Counted from the first letter of the stretch, positions 35,101 to 43,373 are shown. The stretch is 64,000 nucleotides of DNA from Palsa-965 sp044448685 (GCA_044448685.1 JBIOHC010000006.1:45095-109094); one strand, 5' to 3'. The notes: generated by a model from the letters alone, not told the origin. A program made the numbers and translations.

Positions 35101-35421
35101 TTATTTGTTTTTGTGTTTTTTCATGACACTTTCCAGTTGGCTGAAACGCTCTTCCCACATATTGCGGAAGGGCTCTATAAAATCAGCTACCTCTTTCATC
35201 TTTGATGCGTTAATATGATAATACATTTCCCTTCCGTCGGGTTTTTGTTTTAGCAGTTCACATTCGGTGAGAATTTGCAAATGTTTTGAAACGGTAGGTC
35301 TTGCCGTATCAAAATTGGAAGCTATAGCCCCCGCTGTCATCGATTGAGATGCAAGCAAGAGTAATATGGCCCTTCTTGTCGGGTCAGCCATAGCCTGAAA
35401 AACGTCTCGTCTTAAATTCAT
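35101..35421 (-). CDS. ArsR family helix-turn-helix repressor
   Basis: A 106-residue winged-helix protein: FQAMADPTRRAILLLLASQS, recognition region RPTVSKHLQILTECEL and wing KPDGREMYYHI. The cysteine metal sites of SmtB/ArsR are absent, so it is probably not a metal sensor. It heads the operon with an SRPBCC protein and DoxX, and two identical-half palindromes overlap its promoter, suggesting autoregulation. Confidence 0.9.
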   Translation of the reverse strand: MNLRRDVFQAMADPTRRAILLLLASQSMTAGAIASNFDTARPTVSKHLQILTECELLKQKPDGREMYYHINASKMKEVADFIEPFRNMWEERFSQLESVMKKHKNK

Positions 35422-35424
35422 TGT

Positions 35425-35471
35425 GTAGTTATTTGACTACAAATATATGTGTAGTTAATTGACTACGCAAA
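35425..35471 (-). promoter_or_regulatory. ArsR-operon promoter with twin operators
   Basis: On the minus strand TTTG (35471-35468) and TATATTTG (35447-35440) are 20 bases apart. Two palindromes with identical arms, GTAGTTATTTGACTAC (35425-35440) and GTAGTTAATTGACTAC (35451-35466), have centres 26 bases apart. One covers the spacer beside the -33 box and the other the end of the -7 box and the start site, ideal for repression by the ArsR dimer. Confidence 0.8.
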
Positions 35472-35502
35472 CAATTTGAAAATTTATCGTTAATTTGTTT
35501 GT

Positions 35503-36327
35503 ATGAAACTGATACTAAGCACAATTATTTTCTTCCTGTCATTTGCGGGAACTACAGGTAAACGAAAATCTGATCTCCAAAAGGATGGTTATAAAGGGAA
35601 GATAAAGCAAATTAAAGAGCAAACCTATGAAGCGAAGGATACGCTTGGCAGGATAGTTCAAGGAGCGGAAATCAAGAACCCTTTTTTTAACTACGTGAAG
35701 TTATTTAATGAAAATGCTGACCTGGTTGAAAACAGCTGTTTGGATGAAGAGAATAGCATTTATTGTAAGGAAGTACATGTATACGATGATAAAGGGCATA
35801 AAACGGAAATGAATTATTATCGGGGTGCGAATAGTTTGGAATACCATACTGTCTATACCACTGATAAGGACGGCAACATAACGGAAGATAGAAGGATGAA
35901 GCCGGACGGCAGCCTGGACAGTAAATACACTTTCAGCTATGATGGTCAGGGGCACGAGACGGAATACGATGTTTATTATGAAGACGGAAGCCTGAAGACG
36001 AAATATGTTTATGAATTTAATACTATGGGAAATTGTGTTGAAGCTAAAACGTATGATGGGAAGGGAGCATTAAATAATACAGATCTGTTCACTTACGATA
36101 CAAAAGGAAACAGGATAGGATGGGATGAAAATTCAAGAATGAAACATACGTATAAATATGATGAAGAGGATAATCTCCTGGAGTGGAAATGTTACAGGGA
36201 TGACGGAACTCTTTATGACAAAAGTACCTACACCTATGAATATGATAAACAAGGTAACTGGATCAGGAAAACTTCAATTGAATCGGTCGGAACCCGGATT
36301 GTAACGCATGTAATAATCTATTATTAA
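35503..36327 (+). CDS. Secreted YD/RHS-like repeat protein
   Basis: A 274-residue protein with a signal peptide (MKLILSTIIFFLSFAGTTG) followed by about seven repeats of roughly 25 residues of the form Tyr-x-x-Asp/Gly-x-x-Gly-Asn (YDDKGHKTEMNYY, YDGQGHETEYDVYYEDGSLK, YDTKGNRIGW, YDKQGNWIRKT). These are short RHS/YD-type or DKNYY-like beta repeats. There is no toxin domain, immunity gene or RHS core, so it is not a full RHS effector. It is divergent from the ArsR operon and might share its operators. Confidence 0.7.
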   Translation: MKLILSTIIFFLSFAGTTGKRKSDLQKDGYKGKIKQIKEQTYEAKDTLGRIVQGAEIKNPFFNYVKLFNENADLVENSCLDEENSIYCKEVHVYDDKGHKTEMNYYRGANSLEYHTVYTTDKDGNITEDRRMKPDGSLDSKYTFSYDGQGHETEYDVYYEDGSLKTKYVYEFNTMGNCVEAKTYDGKGALNNTDLFTYDTKGNRIGWDENSRMKHTYKYDEEDNLLEWKCYRDDGTLYDKSTYTYEYDKQGNWIRKTSIESVGTRIVTHVIIYY

Positions 36328-36357
36328 GGACTTGAATTGCTGATTGTGTATCCAAAA

Positions 36358-36837
36358 TTACCCCTTTTTCAAGGTAATTGTTTCTGTTTCTTTCAAACTG
36401 ACTTCTATTTCTTTAACATCTGCAGCCAGTGAAACTCTGAATTTTTCCTGCCTTGTCTTTTCATCTTTGGCATAATCATCCATCTGTTTACGAAAGTCAT
36501 TATTGGCCTTCTCCAGGCGTACTATACGACGGAAAGCTTTTGTACTCGTTTCCTTAGACCCTTTCAGGGCCTTGATTTTTGCTTCATTGCTCTGTATCTT
36601 ACCTTCCATATCGCCACGGAAACGTGTCCAGGCATCTGCAACATCCGGTTTTTTTGCAATTTCAGCAGGTTTGACCTGTGAAGAAGTCTGCCTGGATTGT
36701 AATACACTGTCTACAATTTCGCGCTTTTGCTCCTTTACCTGTTCAAAAGCATCGTCGGATTTTTGTTCCTTGCTTTGGCAGGAGCATAAACAGTGTATTG
36801 CGAAGCAGACTGATGCTATTCCTAATATTGATTTCAT
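36358..36837 (-). CDS. Coiled-coil lipoprotein
   Basis: A 159-residue lipoprotein (signal ending HCLCSC) whose mature part is highly charged and helical: WTRFRGDMEGKIQSNEAKIK, VRLEKANNDFRKQMDDYAKD. It is a distant paralogue of the lipoprotein at 43444-43884, which shares the pattern of a charged coiled coil containing a Trp/Phe-led EKFK-like helix. It is the last gene of a run of seven minus-strand genes beginning at 39311. Confidence 0.7.
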   Translation of the reverse strand: MKSILGIASVCFAIHCLCSCQSKEQKSDDAFEQVKEQKREIVDSVLQSRQTSSQVKPAEIAKKPDVADAWTRFRGDMEGKIQSNEAKIKALKGSKETSTKAFRRIVRLEKANNDFRKQMDDYAKDEKTRQEKFRVSLAADVKEIEVSLKETETITLKKG

Positions 36838-36865
36838 TTGAGTTTATAGCTGTGAGTGGATAAGG

Positions 36866-37681
36866 TTAGAGAACTTTTTTAGCCGGATGTTCATTGTTCC
36901 ATTGCTCCATAGTGAATATCTGTTTATAGGATGTAGGTTTAATTCCGAGACTGCCCGTATAGGGATGATCAAGCAGTATGATGATAAACAGAATCATGCC
37001 GATGAACATACCCAGCAGTGAATTCAGTACCAGATGCATGGAAGTGTGTTCGATGTCAAGCAGCATGGCGCAGATGAGGGTAATAACGGCCCCCAGAATC
37101 ATGGGCAACCAGATGGGAGAAGGTATTTCCGTTTCACCCGAAGTACGCAAGCCCCTGTAAGTGGCCAGTTCATTCAAGTGATTGAACATTTCGGCTACAA
37201 GTTGTATCTGGAAAGGGTTCTTGGGGTTGAGATGCTCCATTTTATAAAATACTTTGTTGAATGCTCCCGGTGTTTTGAGAGCAGGTTTCATACATTCCAT
37301 AGCCGGGAATTCCTCATCCACCACATTGTAAACAAAATCAAGGTATACAGCCATAAGCTGTTTGGATTCCAGTGTGTCCGGATAAAACTTGATATCCCTG
37401 TATAAACCCATAGCTGAACTGCCTTCCTTGCTTACATTATTCCGGGTCTCATTCAACTGCCCCCACACTACAAATACGACAAAACTGAGCAGCAATGCAT
37501 AAAAGCTGGCAATGGCAAAAAAGAGGAAGCCGGTAACCTCATTATGCGAGCGCAGTACACGGATCCGTATATATCTCCTGAACAGAAAAGTACCCAGGGC
37601 GGCAGTGAGGGCTCCGAACACACTGAGCATAACAAAAAGCAACCAGGGTTGGATCTGTAACATGTAGTAAGTAATAGCCAT
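36866..37681 (-). CDS. DUF4239 membrane protein
   Basis: A 271-residue protein with two N-terminal helices, an external loop and two C-terminal helices (WLPMILGAVITLICAMLLDI, LVLNSLLGMFIGMILFIIIL). The DUF4239 hallmarks FYALLLSFVVFVVW and ETRNNVSKEGSSAMGLYRDI are present. The family is related to bestrophin-like channels, but function is unknown. It lies 32 bases downstream of the YflT-like gene in the putative stress operon. Confidence 0.82.
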   Translation of the reverse strand: MAITYYMLQIQPWLLFVMLSVFGALTAALGTFLFRRYIRIRVLRSHNEVTGFLFFAIASFYALLLSFVVFVVWGQLNETRNNVSKEGSSAMGLYRDIKFYPDTLESKQLMAVYLDFVYNVVDEEFPAMECMKPALKTPGAFNKVFYKMEHLNPKNPFQIQLVAEMFNHLNELATYRGLRTSGETEIPSPIWLPMILGAVITLICAMLLDIEHTSMHLVLNSLLGMFIGMILFIIILLDHPYTGSLGIKPTSYKQIFTMEQWNNEHPAKKVL

Positions 37682-37713
37682 AGGGTTCTGTTTATCGGTA
37701 AATCGATTCTGCT

Positions 37714-38307
37714 TTATGCCTTATGAATTTCAGTGCCCTTATGTTTTTTCCACTCATGCTCTATGTAAATGGCATCCTGTTCATTCATAGGTTTTACCCC
37801 CAATACAATATGCCCTGACTTGATTCCGTGTTCGTAGGCTTTCGCATGCTCTTCCGGAATCCCAGCACCAATAAAAGCACCAACAAGTCCTCCAGTTAAC
37901 CCTCCGGCACTGGCGCCAGCCAGACCTGCGAGGAAAGAACCTGCAATGAGTATTCCCAGGCCGGGAATGAGTATACTGGTTCCCATGGCAGCAATGGCAC
38001 CGACCATAGCTCCAAGACCAATACCTACTGCTGCACCTGTTTCCGCACCCTCTTTCGCCTTGGTTTCAAGGCTGGGGGCCGGTTTAAGTGAATGCGTATC
38101 AAAATTGGCACTGTGCTTATAAGCACTGAATAGTTTCTTATGTGTTTCATCCGACATGATGACGTGCACATGTTCTTTACCGTAACCTTTTGCTTCCAGT
38201 ACCTGATAGGCCTTTTCAGCGCTTTCACGTGTGCTGAACATGCCTGTAACGCGAGGACTTTTATGTACAGCGGTTTCCACGGCATCCTTTGTTTCGTTTT
38301 CTTTCAT
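37714..38307 (-). CDS. General stress protein, YflT-like with glycine-zipper segment
   Basis: A 197-residue protein. Residues about 17-65 form a YflT/heat-induced stress domain (RVTGMFSTRESAEKAYQVLE, YGKEHVHVIMSDE). A long glycine/alanine-rich hydrophobic hairpin follows (GAAVGIGLGAMVGAIAAMGT, LGILIAGSFLAGLAGASAGG), then a soluble end (SGHIVLGVKPMNEQDAIYIE). It probably inserts into or associates with the membrane under stress. Spacing to its neighbours (55 and 32 bases) is consistent with one operon. Confidence 0.8.
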   Translation of the reverse strand: MKENETKDAVETAVHKSPRVTGMFSTRESAEKAYQVLEAKGYGKEHVHVIMSDETHKKLFSAYKHSANFDTHSLKPAPSLETKAKEGAETGAAVGIGLGAMVGAIAAMGTSILIPGLGILIAGSFLAGLAGASAGGLTGGLVGAFIGAGIPEEHAKAYEHGIKSGHIVLGVKPMNEQDAIYIEHEWKKHKGTEIHKA

Positions 38308-38362
38308 GATAGCTTGGTATGAAGTATGGGTTTAGTTATTGACAGGACATTCATTCTGAAAC

Positions 38363-38572
38363 TCAGATCCAATACAAATTCCTGTCACGTATACCCTTCT
38401 CTTCTTTTTGGGAAGGATGGATCTGTGGGTGATTCGGAGCAGGGAAAAATTCCGGAGGAGGTATTGTATGTTCAGGTTTTTCAGGTAATCCGGGAAAGGG
38501 CTCCGGCGGAAGTTCTACAGGAGGTTTGTCCTTTTCAGGAACTGGAGCCAAAGAAATTGTGAGGGCTTTCAT
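38363..38572 (-). CDS. Small proline-rich protein
   Basis: A 69-residue protein rich in Pro and Glu (EKDKPPVELPPEPFPGLPEK). It has no signal or membrane segment. Its ATG overlaps the stop of the preceding gene by four bases (ATGA), good evidence that it is really translated. Similar short acidic, proline-rich proteins occur next to stress genes in Bacteroidota; the function is unknown. Confidence 0.62.
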   Translation of the reverse strand: MKALTISLAPVPEKDKPPVELPPEPFPGLPEKPEHTIPPPEFFPAPNHPQIHPSQKEEKGIRDRNLYWI

Positions 38573-38901
38573 ATGGAATCTTTTTTATTCAGTTTCTGTT
38601 CATTATAGTCCATCTTCTTCATCATCTTTCCGCATTTAGGACATTTGTGCAATGTTTTGCCGGTGGTCAGATCTGCCGTACAGTAGTATGTATCCTCTTT
38701 AATCAGGTCGGCTTTATGGACAGGGCATATACCAGGTTGTGTGGAGGAATATGTACAGCGTGGGCAACAATAGTGGATTTCAATTGGTTTCATGGTTTGA
38801 AGCAGCTCACCCGAATGATTGGGTATGGATGGAGCCGTGGCCTGGGGAAATCCGGCAATACTGAAAATGAGAAAATGGAGTGACGGGAATACTAATTTCA
38901 T
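38569..38901 (-). CDS. Secreted heavy-metal-binding-domain-like protein
   Basis: A 110-residue protein with a signal peptide (MKLVFPSLHFLIFSIAGFPQ). The body holds cysteine motifs: YCCPRCTYSSTQPGICPVHK, similar to the YHCPMHP heavy-metal-binding domain, and HKCPKCGKMMKKM, a CxxC zinc ribbon. It probably binds a transition metal in the periplasm. It follows the 129-residue gene by 20 bases and overlaps the proline-rich gene by four. Confidence 0.75.
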   Translation of the reverse strand: MKLVFPSLHFLIFSIAGFPQATAPSIPNHSGELLQTMKPIEIHYCCPRCTYSSTQPGICPVHKADLIKEDTYYCTADLTTGKTLHKCPKCGKMMKKMDYNEQKLNKKDSI

Positions 38902-38921
38902 AAGTCCGGCATAAGAATGTG

Positions 38922-39311
38922 TTAAAATATTCTTTTTGAAAAATGACCTTTTACAAAAGCATGCTGTTGATTTTCTGTCATTTTATCTGTGTGCCTGATT
39001 TGAAACCGGATTTCAGAAAACCGTGTATCGGATTTTAAAAGATTGAATAACTCTGTTTTAGCTTCCGATGGTCCGAAAAGAAGAACTTCTGTGTAATTTC
39101 TGATTACTTCACCCAGGTGCTTGTAATAAGCAGCTTGTTCATGTTGTTCTTTATTGTGCATGACCCTTTCGCCCTCACCAAGGCTATGCTCTTTAACCTG
39201 GTGCGTGAAAGCAGATGAAATAGTTTTTGTTTCAAGGATTGGTGTAGTCCATTCAATCAGATGAGCATCCATATGGTCCATCCAGATTCCGAGTGCAGCT
39301 TTGCGTGACAT
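38922..39311 (-). CDS. Conserved stress-associated protein of unknown function
   Basis: A 129-residue soluble protein with strongly patterned motifs: ALGIWMDHMDAHLIEWT, GERVMHNKEQHEQAAYYKHL, VLLFGPSEAKTELFNLLKSD and DKMTENQQHAFVKGHF. This is a conserved Bacteroidota family; the fold suggests a relationship to eRF1/pelota-like central domains (baeRF families), which I cannot prove. It is the first gene of the seven-gene minus-strand operon and lies about 17 bases downstream of the predicted start of the special promoter at 39335-39369. Confidence 0.7.
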   Translation of the reverse strand: MSRKAALGIWMDHMDAHLIEWTTPILETKTISSAFTHQVKEHSLGEGERVMHNKEQHEQAAYYKHLGEVIRNYTEVLLFGPSEAKTELFNLLKSDTRFSEIRFQIRHTDKMTENQQHAFVKGHFSKRIF

Positions 39312-39334
39312 AGTTATTTAAGTTGTTGACTCTG

Positions 39335-39369
39335 CAAAGATGGGGATGCCAGCAAACAGATCTGTTATA
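39335..39369 (-). promoter_or_regulatory. Alternative-type promoter A (stress operon 39311-36358)
   Basis: On the minus strand TATAACA (from 39369) and CCATCTTTG (ending 39335) are arranged so that TTTG begins exactly 31 bases after the first T. The -7 part lacks the TA of the standard TAnnTTTG box. It is one of six such sites in the window. Confidence 0.65.
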
Positions 39370-39452
39370 TTCCATGCAGCAGATGTTACATCATTCACAG
39401 ATAGTCTCAGGACAGGCCGATATGGCATTTATGTAATAAATCGGGGCTCTTG

Positions 39453-39487
39453 TATAAGACATTAGTTGATGCAGCACACCATCTTTG
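39453..39487 (+). promoter_or_regulatory. Alternative-type promoter B (small RNA / response regulator)
   Basis: TATAAGA (from 39453) and CCATCTTTG (ending 39487) have the same 31-base offset as site A. It points away from site A and drives the region with a hairpin and then the response regulator gene. Confidence 0.65.
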
Positions 39488-39493
39488 CTGTAT

Positions 39494-39622
39494 AAATGGA
39501 ATAAATTTTTGATTGCTGAAGCACATCATGGGTATGTGAAGCAGCAAGCAATGAAAAGCCAAGTAAAATGGTTAACCACTTACAAAGAGCACCCCTTTAA
39601 AATGGTGCTCTTTGTTTCTTAG
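39494..39622 (+). ncRNA. Candidate small RNA or attenuated leader ending in a terminator hairpin
   Basis: Promoter B predicts a start near 39494. A perfect 11-bp stem (39583-39593 with 39604-39614, loop 10 nt) followed by TTTCTT lies about 100 bases downstream and before the response regulator start at 39663. A transcript of about 125 bases would result, or an attenuator controlling the regulator gene. A 23-codon frame (ATG 39551, stop 39622) runs through the hairpin and would be an alternative explanation. Confidence 0.4.
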
Positions 39623-39662
39623 GACATCTGCATAATAACAGGAACGATTTATTCTAAACAGT

Positions 39663-40067
39663 ATGAAGTCAATTTTACTAATAGAAAATAACCCCCAGAT
39701 GCTTGACAACGTGCGCGAGTATCTGGAACTGTTTGAATACAGGATACTGTGCGCTAAGAATGGAAGTGAAGGGCTTATCCTGGCAAATAGTGTTATCCCT
39801 GATCTGATAATTTGCGATGTGCTGATGCCTGATATGGATGGATTCGAAGTTCTGAGGAATATTAGGAGAACGATTGGGACGGCTTCCATCCCATTTATTT
39901 TCAGTACCTCTCTGTCGGAGAATATGGACAGGGCTCAGGCCCTTCTTATGGGTGCCGATGAATATATTGTGAAACCTTTTGAAATAGAAGACTTGTTGGT
40001 TATGATCAAAACATGTATGGGCAATAAGGTGGATAAAACTGAGCCGGAAATGTTGAGCAATGAATAG
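39663..40067 (+). CDS. Response regulator receiver-domain protein
   Basis: A 134-residue stand-alone receiver domain: acidic pocket near E8, phospho-acceptor D52 (LIICDVLMPDMDGF), the switch residue in FIFSTS and lysine in YIVKPFE. It lacks an output domain, so it probably passes phosphate or binds partner proteins. The hybrid kinase in the same block (60382-63078) is a possible partner. The PorT-like gene follows 19 bases later. Confidence 0.88.
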   Translation: MKSILLIENNPQMLDNVREYLELFEYRILCAKNGSEGLILANSVIPDLIICDVLMPDMDGFEVLRNIRRTIGTASIPFIFSTSLSENMDRAQALLMGADEYIVKPFEIEDLLVMIKTCMGNKVDKTEPEMLSNE

Positions 40068-40086
40068 CAAATTAAATTATTTAACC

Positions 40087-40725
40087 ATGAAAAGCGCAAC
40101 AACTGCATTGTTTATACTACTGCTTCTTTCCTCATGCTGCATGGCTCAGGAAGACAGATTTGAATTTCGCAAGCAGCCAATGTTCGGCCTCAAGGCGGGA
40201 ATAAACTATTCTATACCTCAGTTCCAAAAAGGAATGCCTTTCAGCATCAGTGAAAAAACAGGAATGTGCGGAGGAGCCCAGCTTTCCGTTCCTTTTTCGC
40301 TCTTGTTTGGAATCCAACCTGAGCTCATGCTGGGCCAGCGGGGTTTTGTCTCCACCGGAAATCTGAAGGGTGCCCCTTATATGTTCACCCGGATCGGCAA
40401 TTATGTGGATGTTCCTTTTTTCTTTACCTATAAGCCCAATGCTTTACTCACCTTGCTAGCAGGTCCTCAGTACTCCCGGTTGTACAAAAGCAATGACCTC
40501 TATTCAGTTTCAGAAATGGGACTCAGTAAGGAAGGATCCTTTTTGAATGCCAGGTTTCGTCAGAATCAGTTGGGTTTGCTGGCAGGACTGGATGTAAATA
40601 AACAGTATATGATTGTGGGCATACGCACCGGAGTGGATACCGGTAAATCGCTTTACGATAATGCGACGGCCTCGCCGGCATACCGCAATGTGTGGCTGCA
40701 ATTCACCTTTGGATACCGGTATTGA
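40087..40725 (+). CDS. PorT-like outer membrane protein
   Basis: A 212-residue barrel protein from the ATG at 40087 with a signal peptide (ALFILLLLSSCCMAQ). Family strands: MFGLKAGINYSIPQF, GIQPELMLGQRGFVSTG, YVDVPFFFTYKP and LLAGPQYSRLYKSND. It is a close paralogue of the protein at 43931-44566, sharing GIQPE, QRGF, STG, GAPY, DVP and LAGPQYS. An in-frame ATG at 40060 would overlap the regulator gene and lacks a signal sequence. Probably co-transcribed with the response regulator. Confidence 0.82.
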   Translation: MKSATTALFILLLLSSCCMAQEDRFEFRKQPMFGLKAGINYSIPQFQKGMPFSISEKTGMCGGAQLSVPFSLLFGIQPELMLGQRGFVSTGNLKGAPYMFTRIGNYVDVPFFFTYKPNALLTLLAGPQYSRLYKSNDLYSVSEMGLSKEGSFLNARFRQNQLGLLAGLDVNKQYMIVGIRTGVDTGKSLYDNATASPAYRNVWLQFTFGYRY

Positions 40726-40764
40726 TTCAAAATAACGGGAATATGTAACAATCCTCCTTTGCAG

Positions 40765-40799
40765 TGTAATGCTTTCCGGCAGGCGCACCCCCACCTTTG
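40765..40799 (+). promoter_or_regulatory. Alternative-type promoter C (ice-binding genes)
   Basis: TGTAATG (from 40765) and CCACCTTTG (ending 40799) keep the exact 31-base offset. The ATG of the ice-binding lipoprotein gene is 47 bases downstream. Confidence 0.6.
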
Positions 40800-40846
40800 T
40801 GCATAATAAATAATGAACCGGGTTATTCGCCCTTAAACCAGAAAAC

Positions 40847-41593
40847 ATGAAAACGTCCATAAAATCTTTAGCCCTTCTTTTCTCAGCAGCCGTGATTATT
40901 GCCGGGTGCAGCAAAAATGCGGTTGCTCCGTCTTCTACAGGAACAACCGTTTTCATTCCTTTACAACATACTATACAAAGCCCGGTGGCCATGAATGGTA
41001 CATCGACCTTTGCCATTCTCGGCGGTTCGGCCATCAGTAATACCGGATCGACCACTATTACCGGTGATCTGGGTTTAAGTCCCGGTACATCAATCGGTGG
41101 TTTCCCTCCGGGTATATTAACAGGCACAGTGCATATCAACGATGGGATTGCAAACCAGGCTAAACTGGACCTTACGGCAGCTTACAATGATGCAGCCGGA
41201 AGGACTTGTACCGATATTGTTACTCTTTCGGGAAATATTGGCGGACTGACACTGACTCCCGGCTTATACAAATCAACCTCTTCACTTGCGGTCTCTTCCG
41301 GTGATGTGACCTTTGATGCCAAAGGAAATGTGGGTGCTATTTTCATTATTCAGATTGCATCCACCCTTACAACCACTTCAGGACGTAAAGTAATTCTGAG
41401 CGGAGGTGCTTCGGCATCCAATATATTCTGGCAGGTTGGAAGCTCGGCTACTTTCGGAACCACATCAGTTTTCAATGGAACTGTCATGGCCATGCAAAGT
41501 ATCACCTTCGACACCGGAGCATCACTGAATGGAAGAGCTCTTGCCCGCACCGGAGCTATTGTCATGGCAGGTAATACAATCGTTAAATACTAA
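40847..41593 (+). CDS. Ice-binding (DUF3494) lipoprotein
   Basis: A 248-residue protein with a lipobox (AAVIIAGC, Cys21) and a single DUF3494 ice-binding domain: FAILGGSAISNTGSTTITGD, LGLSPGTSIGGFPPG, VHINDGIANQAKLDLTAAYN, LTPGLYKSTSSLAVSSGDVT, VFNGTVMAMQSITFDTGAS and LNGRALARTGAIVMAGNTIV. The domain folds as a discontinuous beta-solenoid that binds ice or surfaces. A lipid anchor would hold it on the outer membrane. It is followed by a second ice-binding gene 47 bases later. Confidence 0.92.
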   Translation: MKTSIKSLALLFSAAVIIAGCSKNAVAPSSTGTTVFIPLQHTIQSPVAMNGTSTFAILGGSAISNTGSTTITGDLGLSPGTSIGGFPPGILTGTVHINDGIANQAKLDLTAAYNDAAGRTCTDIVTLSGNIGGLTLTPGLYKSTSSLAVSSGDVTFDAKGNVGAIFIIQIASTLTTTSGRKVILSGGASASNIFWQVGSSATFGTTSVFNGTVMAMQSITFDTGASLNGRALARTGAIVMAGNTIVKY

Positions 41594-41640
41594 AAAGTGA
41601 ATCAATCAAAACAAATAGTAACATCCTAAAATTAAATCCT

Positions 41641-43263
41641 ATGAAAAAGAAACTACTCATACTTGGAGCAGCCGCTCTTCTTCTTGCACTTGCAAGCAAA
41701 AGTTTCGGGCAGACAATTACCCTCGGCACAACAGCTAACTTTGCTCTGTTCTCTACCAATGGTGCCGTAAGCAATACCAGCCCTTCACAGGTAACCGGTA
41801 ATGTAGGTACCAATAATGGTTCCAGCACGGCTTTCGGAAACGTAAACGGGCAGATGCATGATCAGGATGGTGCAAGCGCTCAGGCAGCCGCCGATCTGCT
41901 TACCTGTTACAATCAGCTTAACGGAACCGCTGCTACTATGTTTCCCGCTCCATTGATGGGCAATGGACAGGTACTTACTCCCGGTGTCTATTCCATTGCC
42001 AGTGCCGCTACCCTGAATTTGGGCCTTACACTGGATGCTCAGAACAACCCGAATGCAATATTCCTGATAAAAATTCAGGGATCCCTCTCTACCAATGCTT
42101 CTGCAAAAGTGCATCTGATTAACAGAGCCATGGCCTGTAATGTGTACTGGCAGATAGAAGGTCTGGTGAGTATGGCTTCAGGAACGACAATGAGGGGAAA
42201 CATCATTTCCAATAATGGAGCTATAAGTATTAATACCGGTGATACACTTGAAGGAAGGGCACTTACTACAGCAGGAGCAGTGACTATCAGCAATGCCCTT
42301 GTATATACACCTATCGGTTGCGGAAGCCCTGTGCTTACCGGTCCTGCAGCCCCCACAATGGGTGCAGCAGCCTGTTATGCCATCTTTTCCGGCAACGGAT
42401 CGGTGACCAATACGGGTATAACTCATGTAGTGGGTGACGTCGGAACCAATGTAGGCTCAACCACGGGATACAATGCCTTAACGGTAACAGGCACCATTCA
42501 CCCGGGCCCTGACGGTTCAACTGCTCAGTGTGCAGCTGATCTTATGACCGCCTACAATTATCTGAATACACTTCCTTACGATATCGAGCTTTTATATCCC
42601 ACTCAGTTCGGAAGTAACCTGGTGCTTACTCCTCATACTTATTATATGAATGGCGCCTGTACGCTCACCGATACGGTTATTCTGAATGCTGAGAATGTCA
42701 GCACTGCTGTATTTGTCATCCAGATCAACGGAGCACTTGGCACCAGCACCTATTCCAAAATAAAACTGATCAACGGTGCTCAGGCAAAAAATGTGTATTG
42801 GAAAATTGAGGGAGCCGTCAATATCAACAACTATTCCGTGTTTTGCGGTACCATTGTAAGCCATAATGGCGCACTGGGGGCCATCAATACAGGTGTTGTA
42901 TTGAACGGACAGGCGCTGACAACCAGCGGTGCTTTAACCACCGATGCTGTAACCATTACCGATCAGGTGGCCCCGGGCAACTGTGCCAGTGTGGGTATGC
43001 GGGAGCAAATGCGTGCTGGTGGTGCAATAGTATTTCCAAATCCTTTTACCGGCAATGCAACTCTGGTACTGAACGGGGATATGCCTTCAGAAGGAATGGT
43101 CTGGAATATGTACAATGTTTTGGGTGAACGGGTGATGAGCACCATGCTGTTTAACCAAACGACCACAGTTTCGACAGGTGGACTTTCTTCCGGAATCTAT
43201 TTTTACGAACTCCTTTCCCACGGAGCTGTTATACAAACCGGTAAACTTATTTCTGAACAATAG
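41641..43263 (+). CDS. Double ice-binding-domain protein with T9SS type A sorting domain
   Basis: A 540-residue protein: signal peptide (LILGAAALLLALASKSFGQ), two DUF3494 domains (about 25-222 and 240-448; FALFSTNGAVSNTSPSQVTG, VTGTIHPGPDGSTAQCAADL, MRGNIISNNGAISINTGDTL) and a C-terminal sorting domain (FPNPFTGNATLVL, YNVLGERVMS, SGIYFYELLS). It should be secreted and attached by the T9SS. It is closely related to the first 440 residues of the 1195-residue protein at 46809, so a duplication is likely. Confidence 0.92.
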   Translation: MKKKLLILGAAALLLALASKSFGQTITLGTTANFALFSTNGAVSNTSPSQVTGNVGTNNGSSTAFGNVNGQMHDQDGASAQAAADLLTCYNQLNGTAATMFPAPLMGNGQVLTPGVYSIASAATLNLGLTLDAQNNPNAIFLIKIQGSLSTNASAKVHLINRAMACNVYWQIEGLVSMASGTTMRGNIISNNGAISINTGDTLEGRALTTAGAVTISNALVYTPIGCGSPVLTGPAAPTMGAAACYAIFSGNGSVTNTGITHVVGDVGTNVGSTTGYNALTVTGTIHPGPDGSTAQCAADLMTAYNYLNTLPYDIELLYPTQFGSNLVLTPHTYYMNGACTLTDTVILNAENVSTAVFVIQINGALGTSTYSKIKLINGAQAKNVYWKIEGAVNINNYSVFCGTIVSHNGALGAINTGVVLNGQALTTSGALTTDAVTITDQVAPGNCASVGMREQMRAGGAIVFPNPFTGNATLVLNGDMPSEGMVWNMYNVLGERVMSTMLFNQTTTVSTGGLSSGIYFYELLSHGAVIQTGKLISEQ

Positions 43264-43282
43264 TGATCTTTTATTTCCTGAG

Positions 43283-43319
43283 CCCTCTTCCCGGGATAAA
43301 ACGGGAAGAGGGTTTTTTT
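43283..43319 (+). terminator. Intrinsic terminator of the ice-binding gene pair
   Basis: Arms 43283-43293 and 43302-43312 form a perfect 11-bp GC-rich stem, followed by a run of seven T. It closes the 40847-43263 transcript. Confidence 0.88.
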
Positions 43320-43373
43320 ATGTTCGGAATTTTCAATGTTATATGGGATTAATGTAACTCTTACCCTGCCCTT

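Noticed and set aside
35503..36327. RHS toxin system
   Set aside because: Only short YD-like repeats are present, without RHS core, toxin tip or immunity gene.
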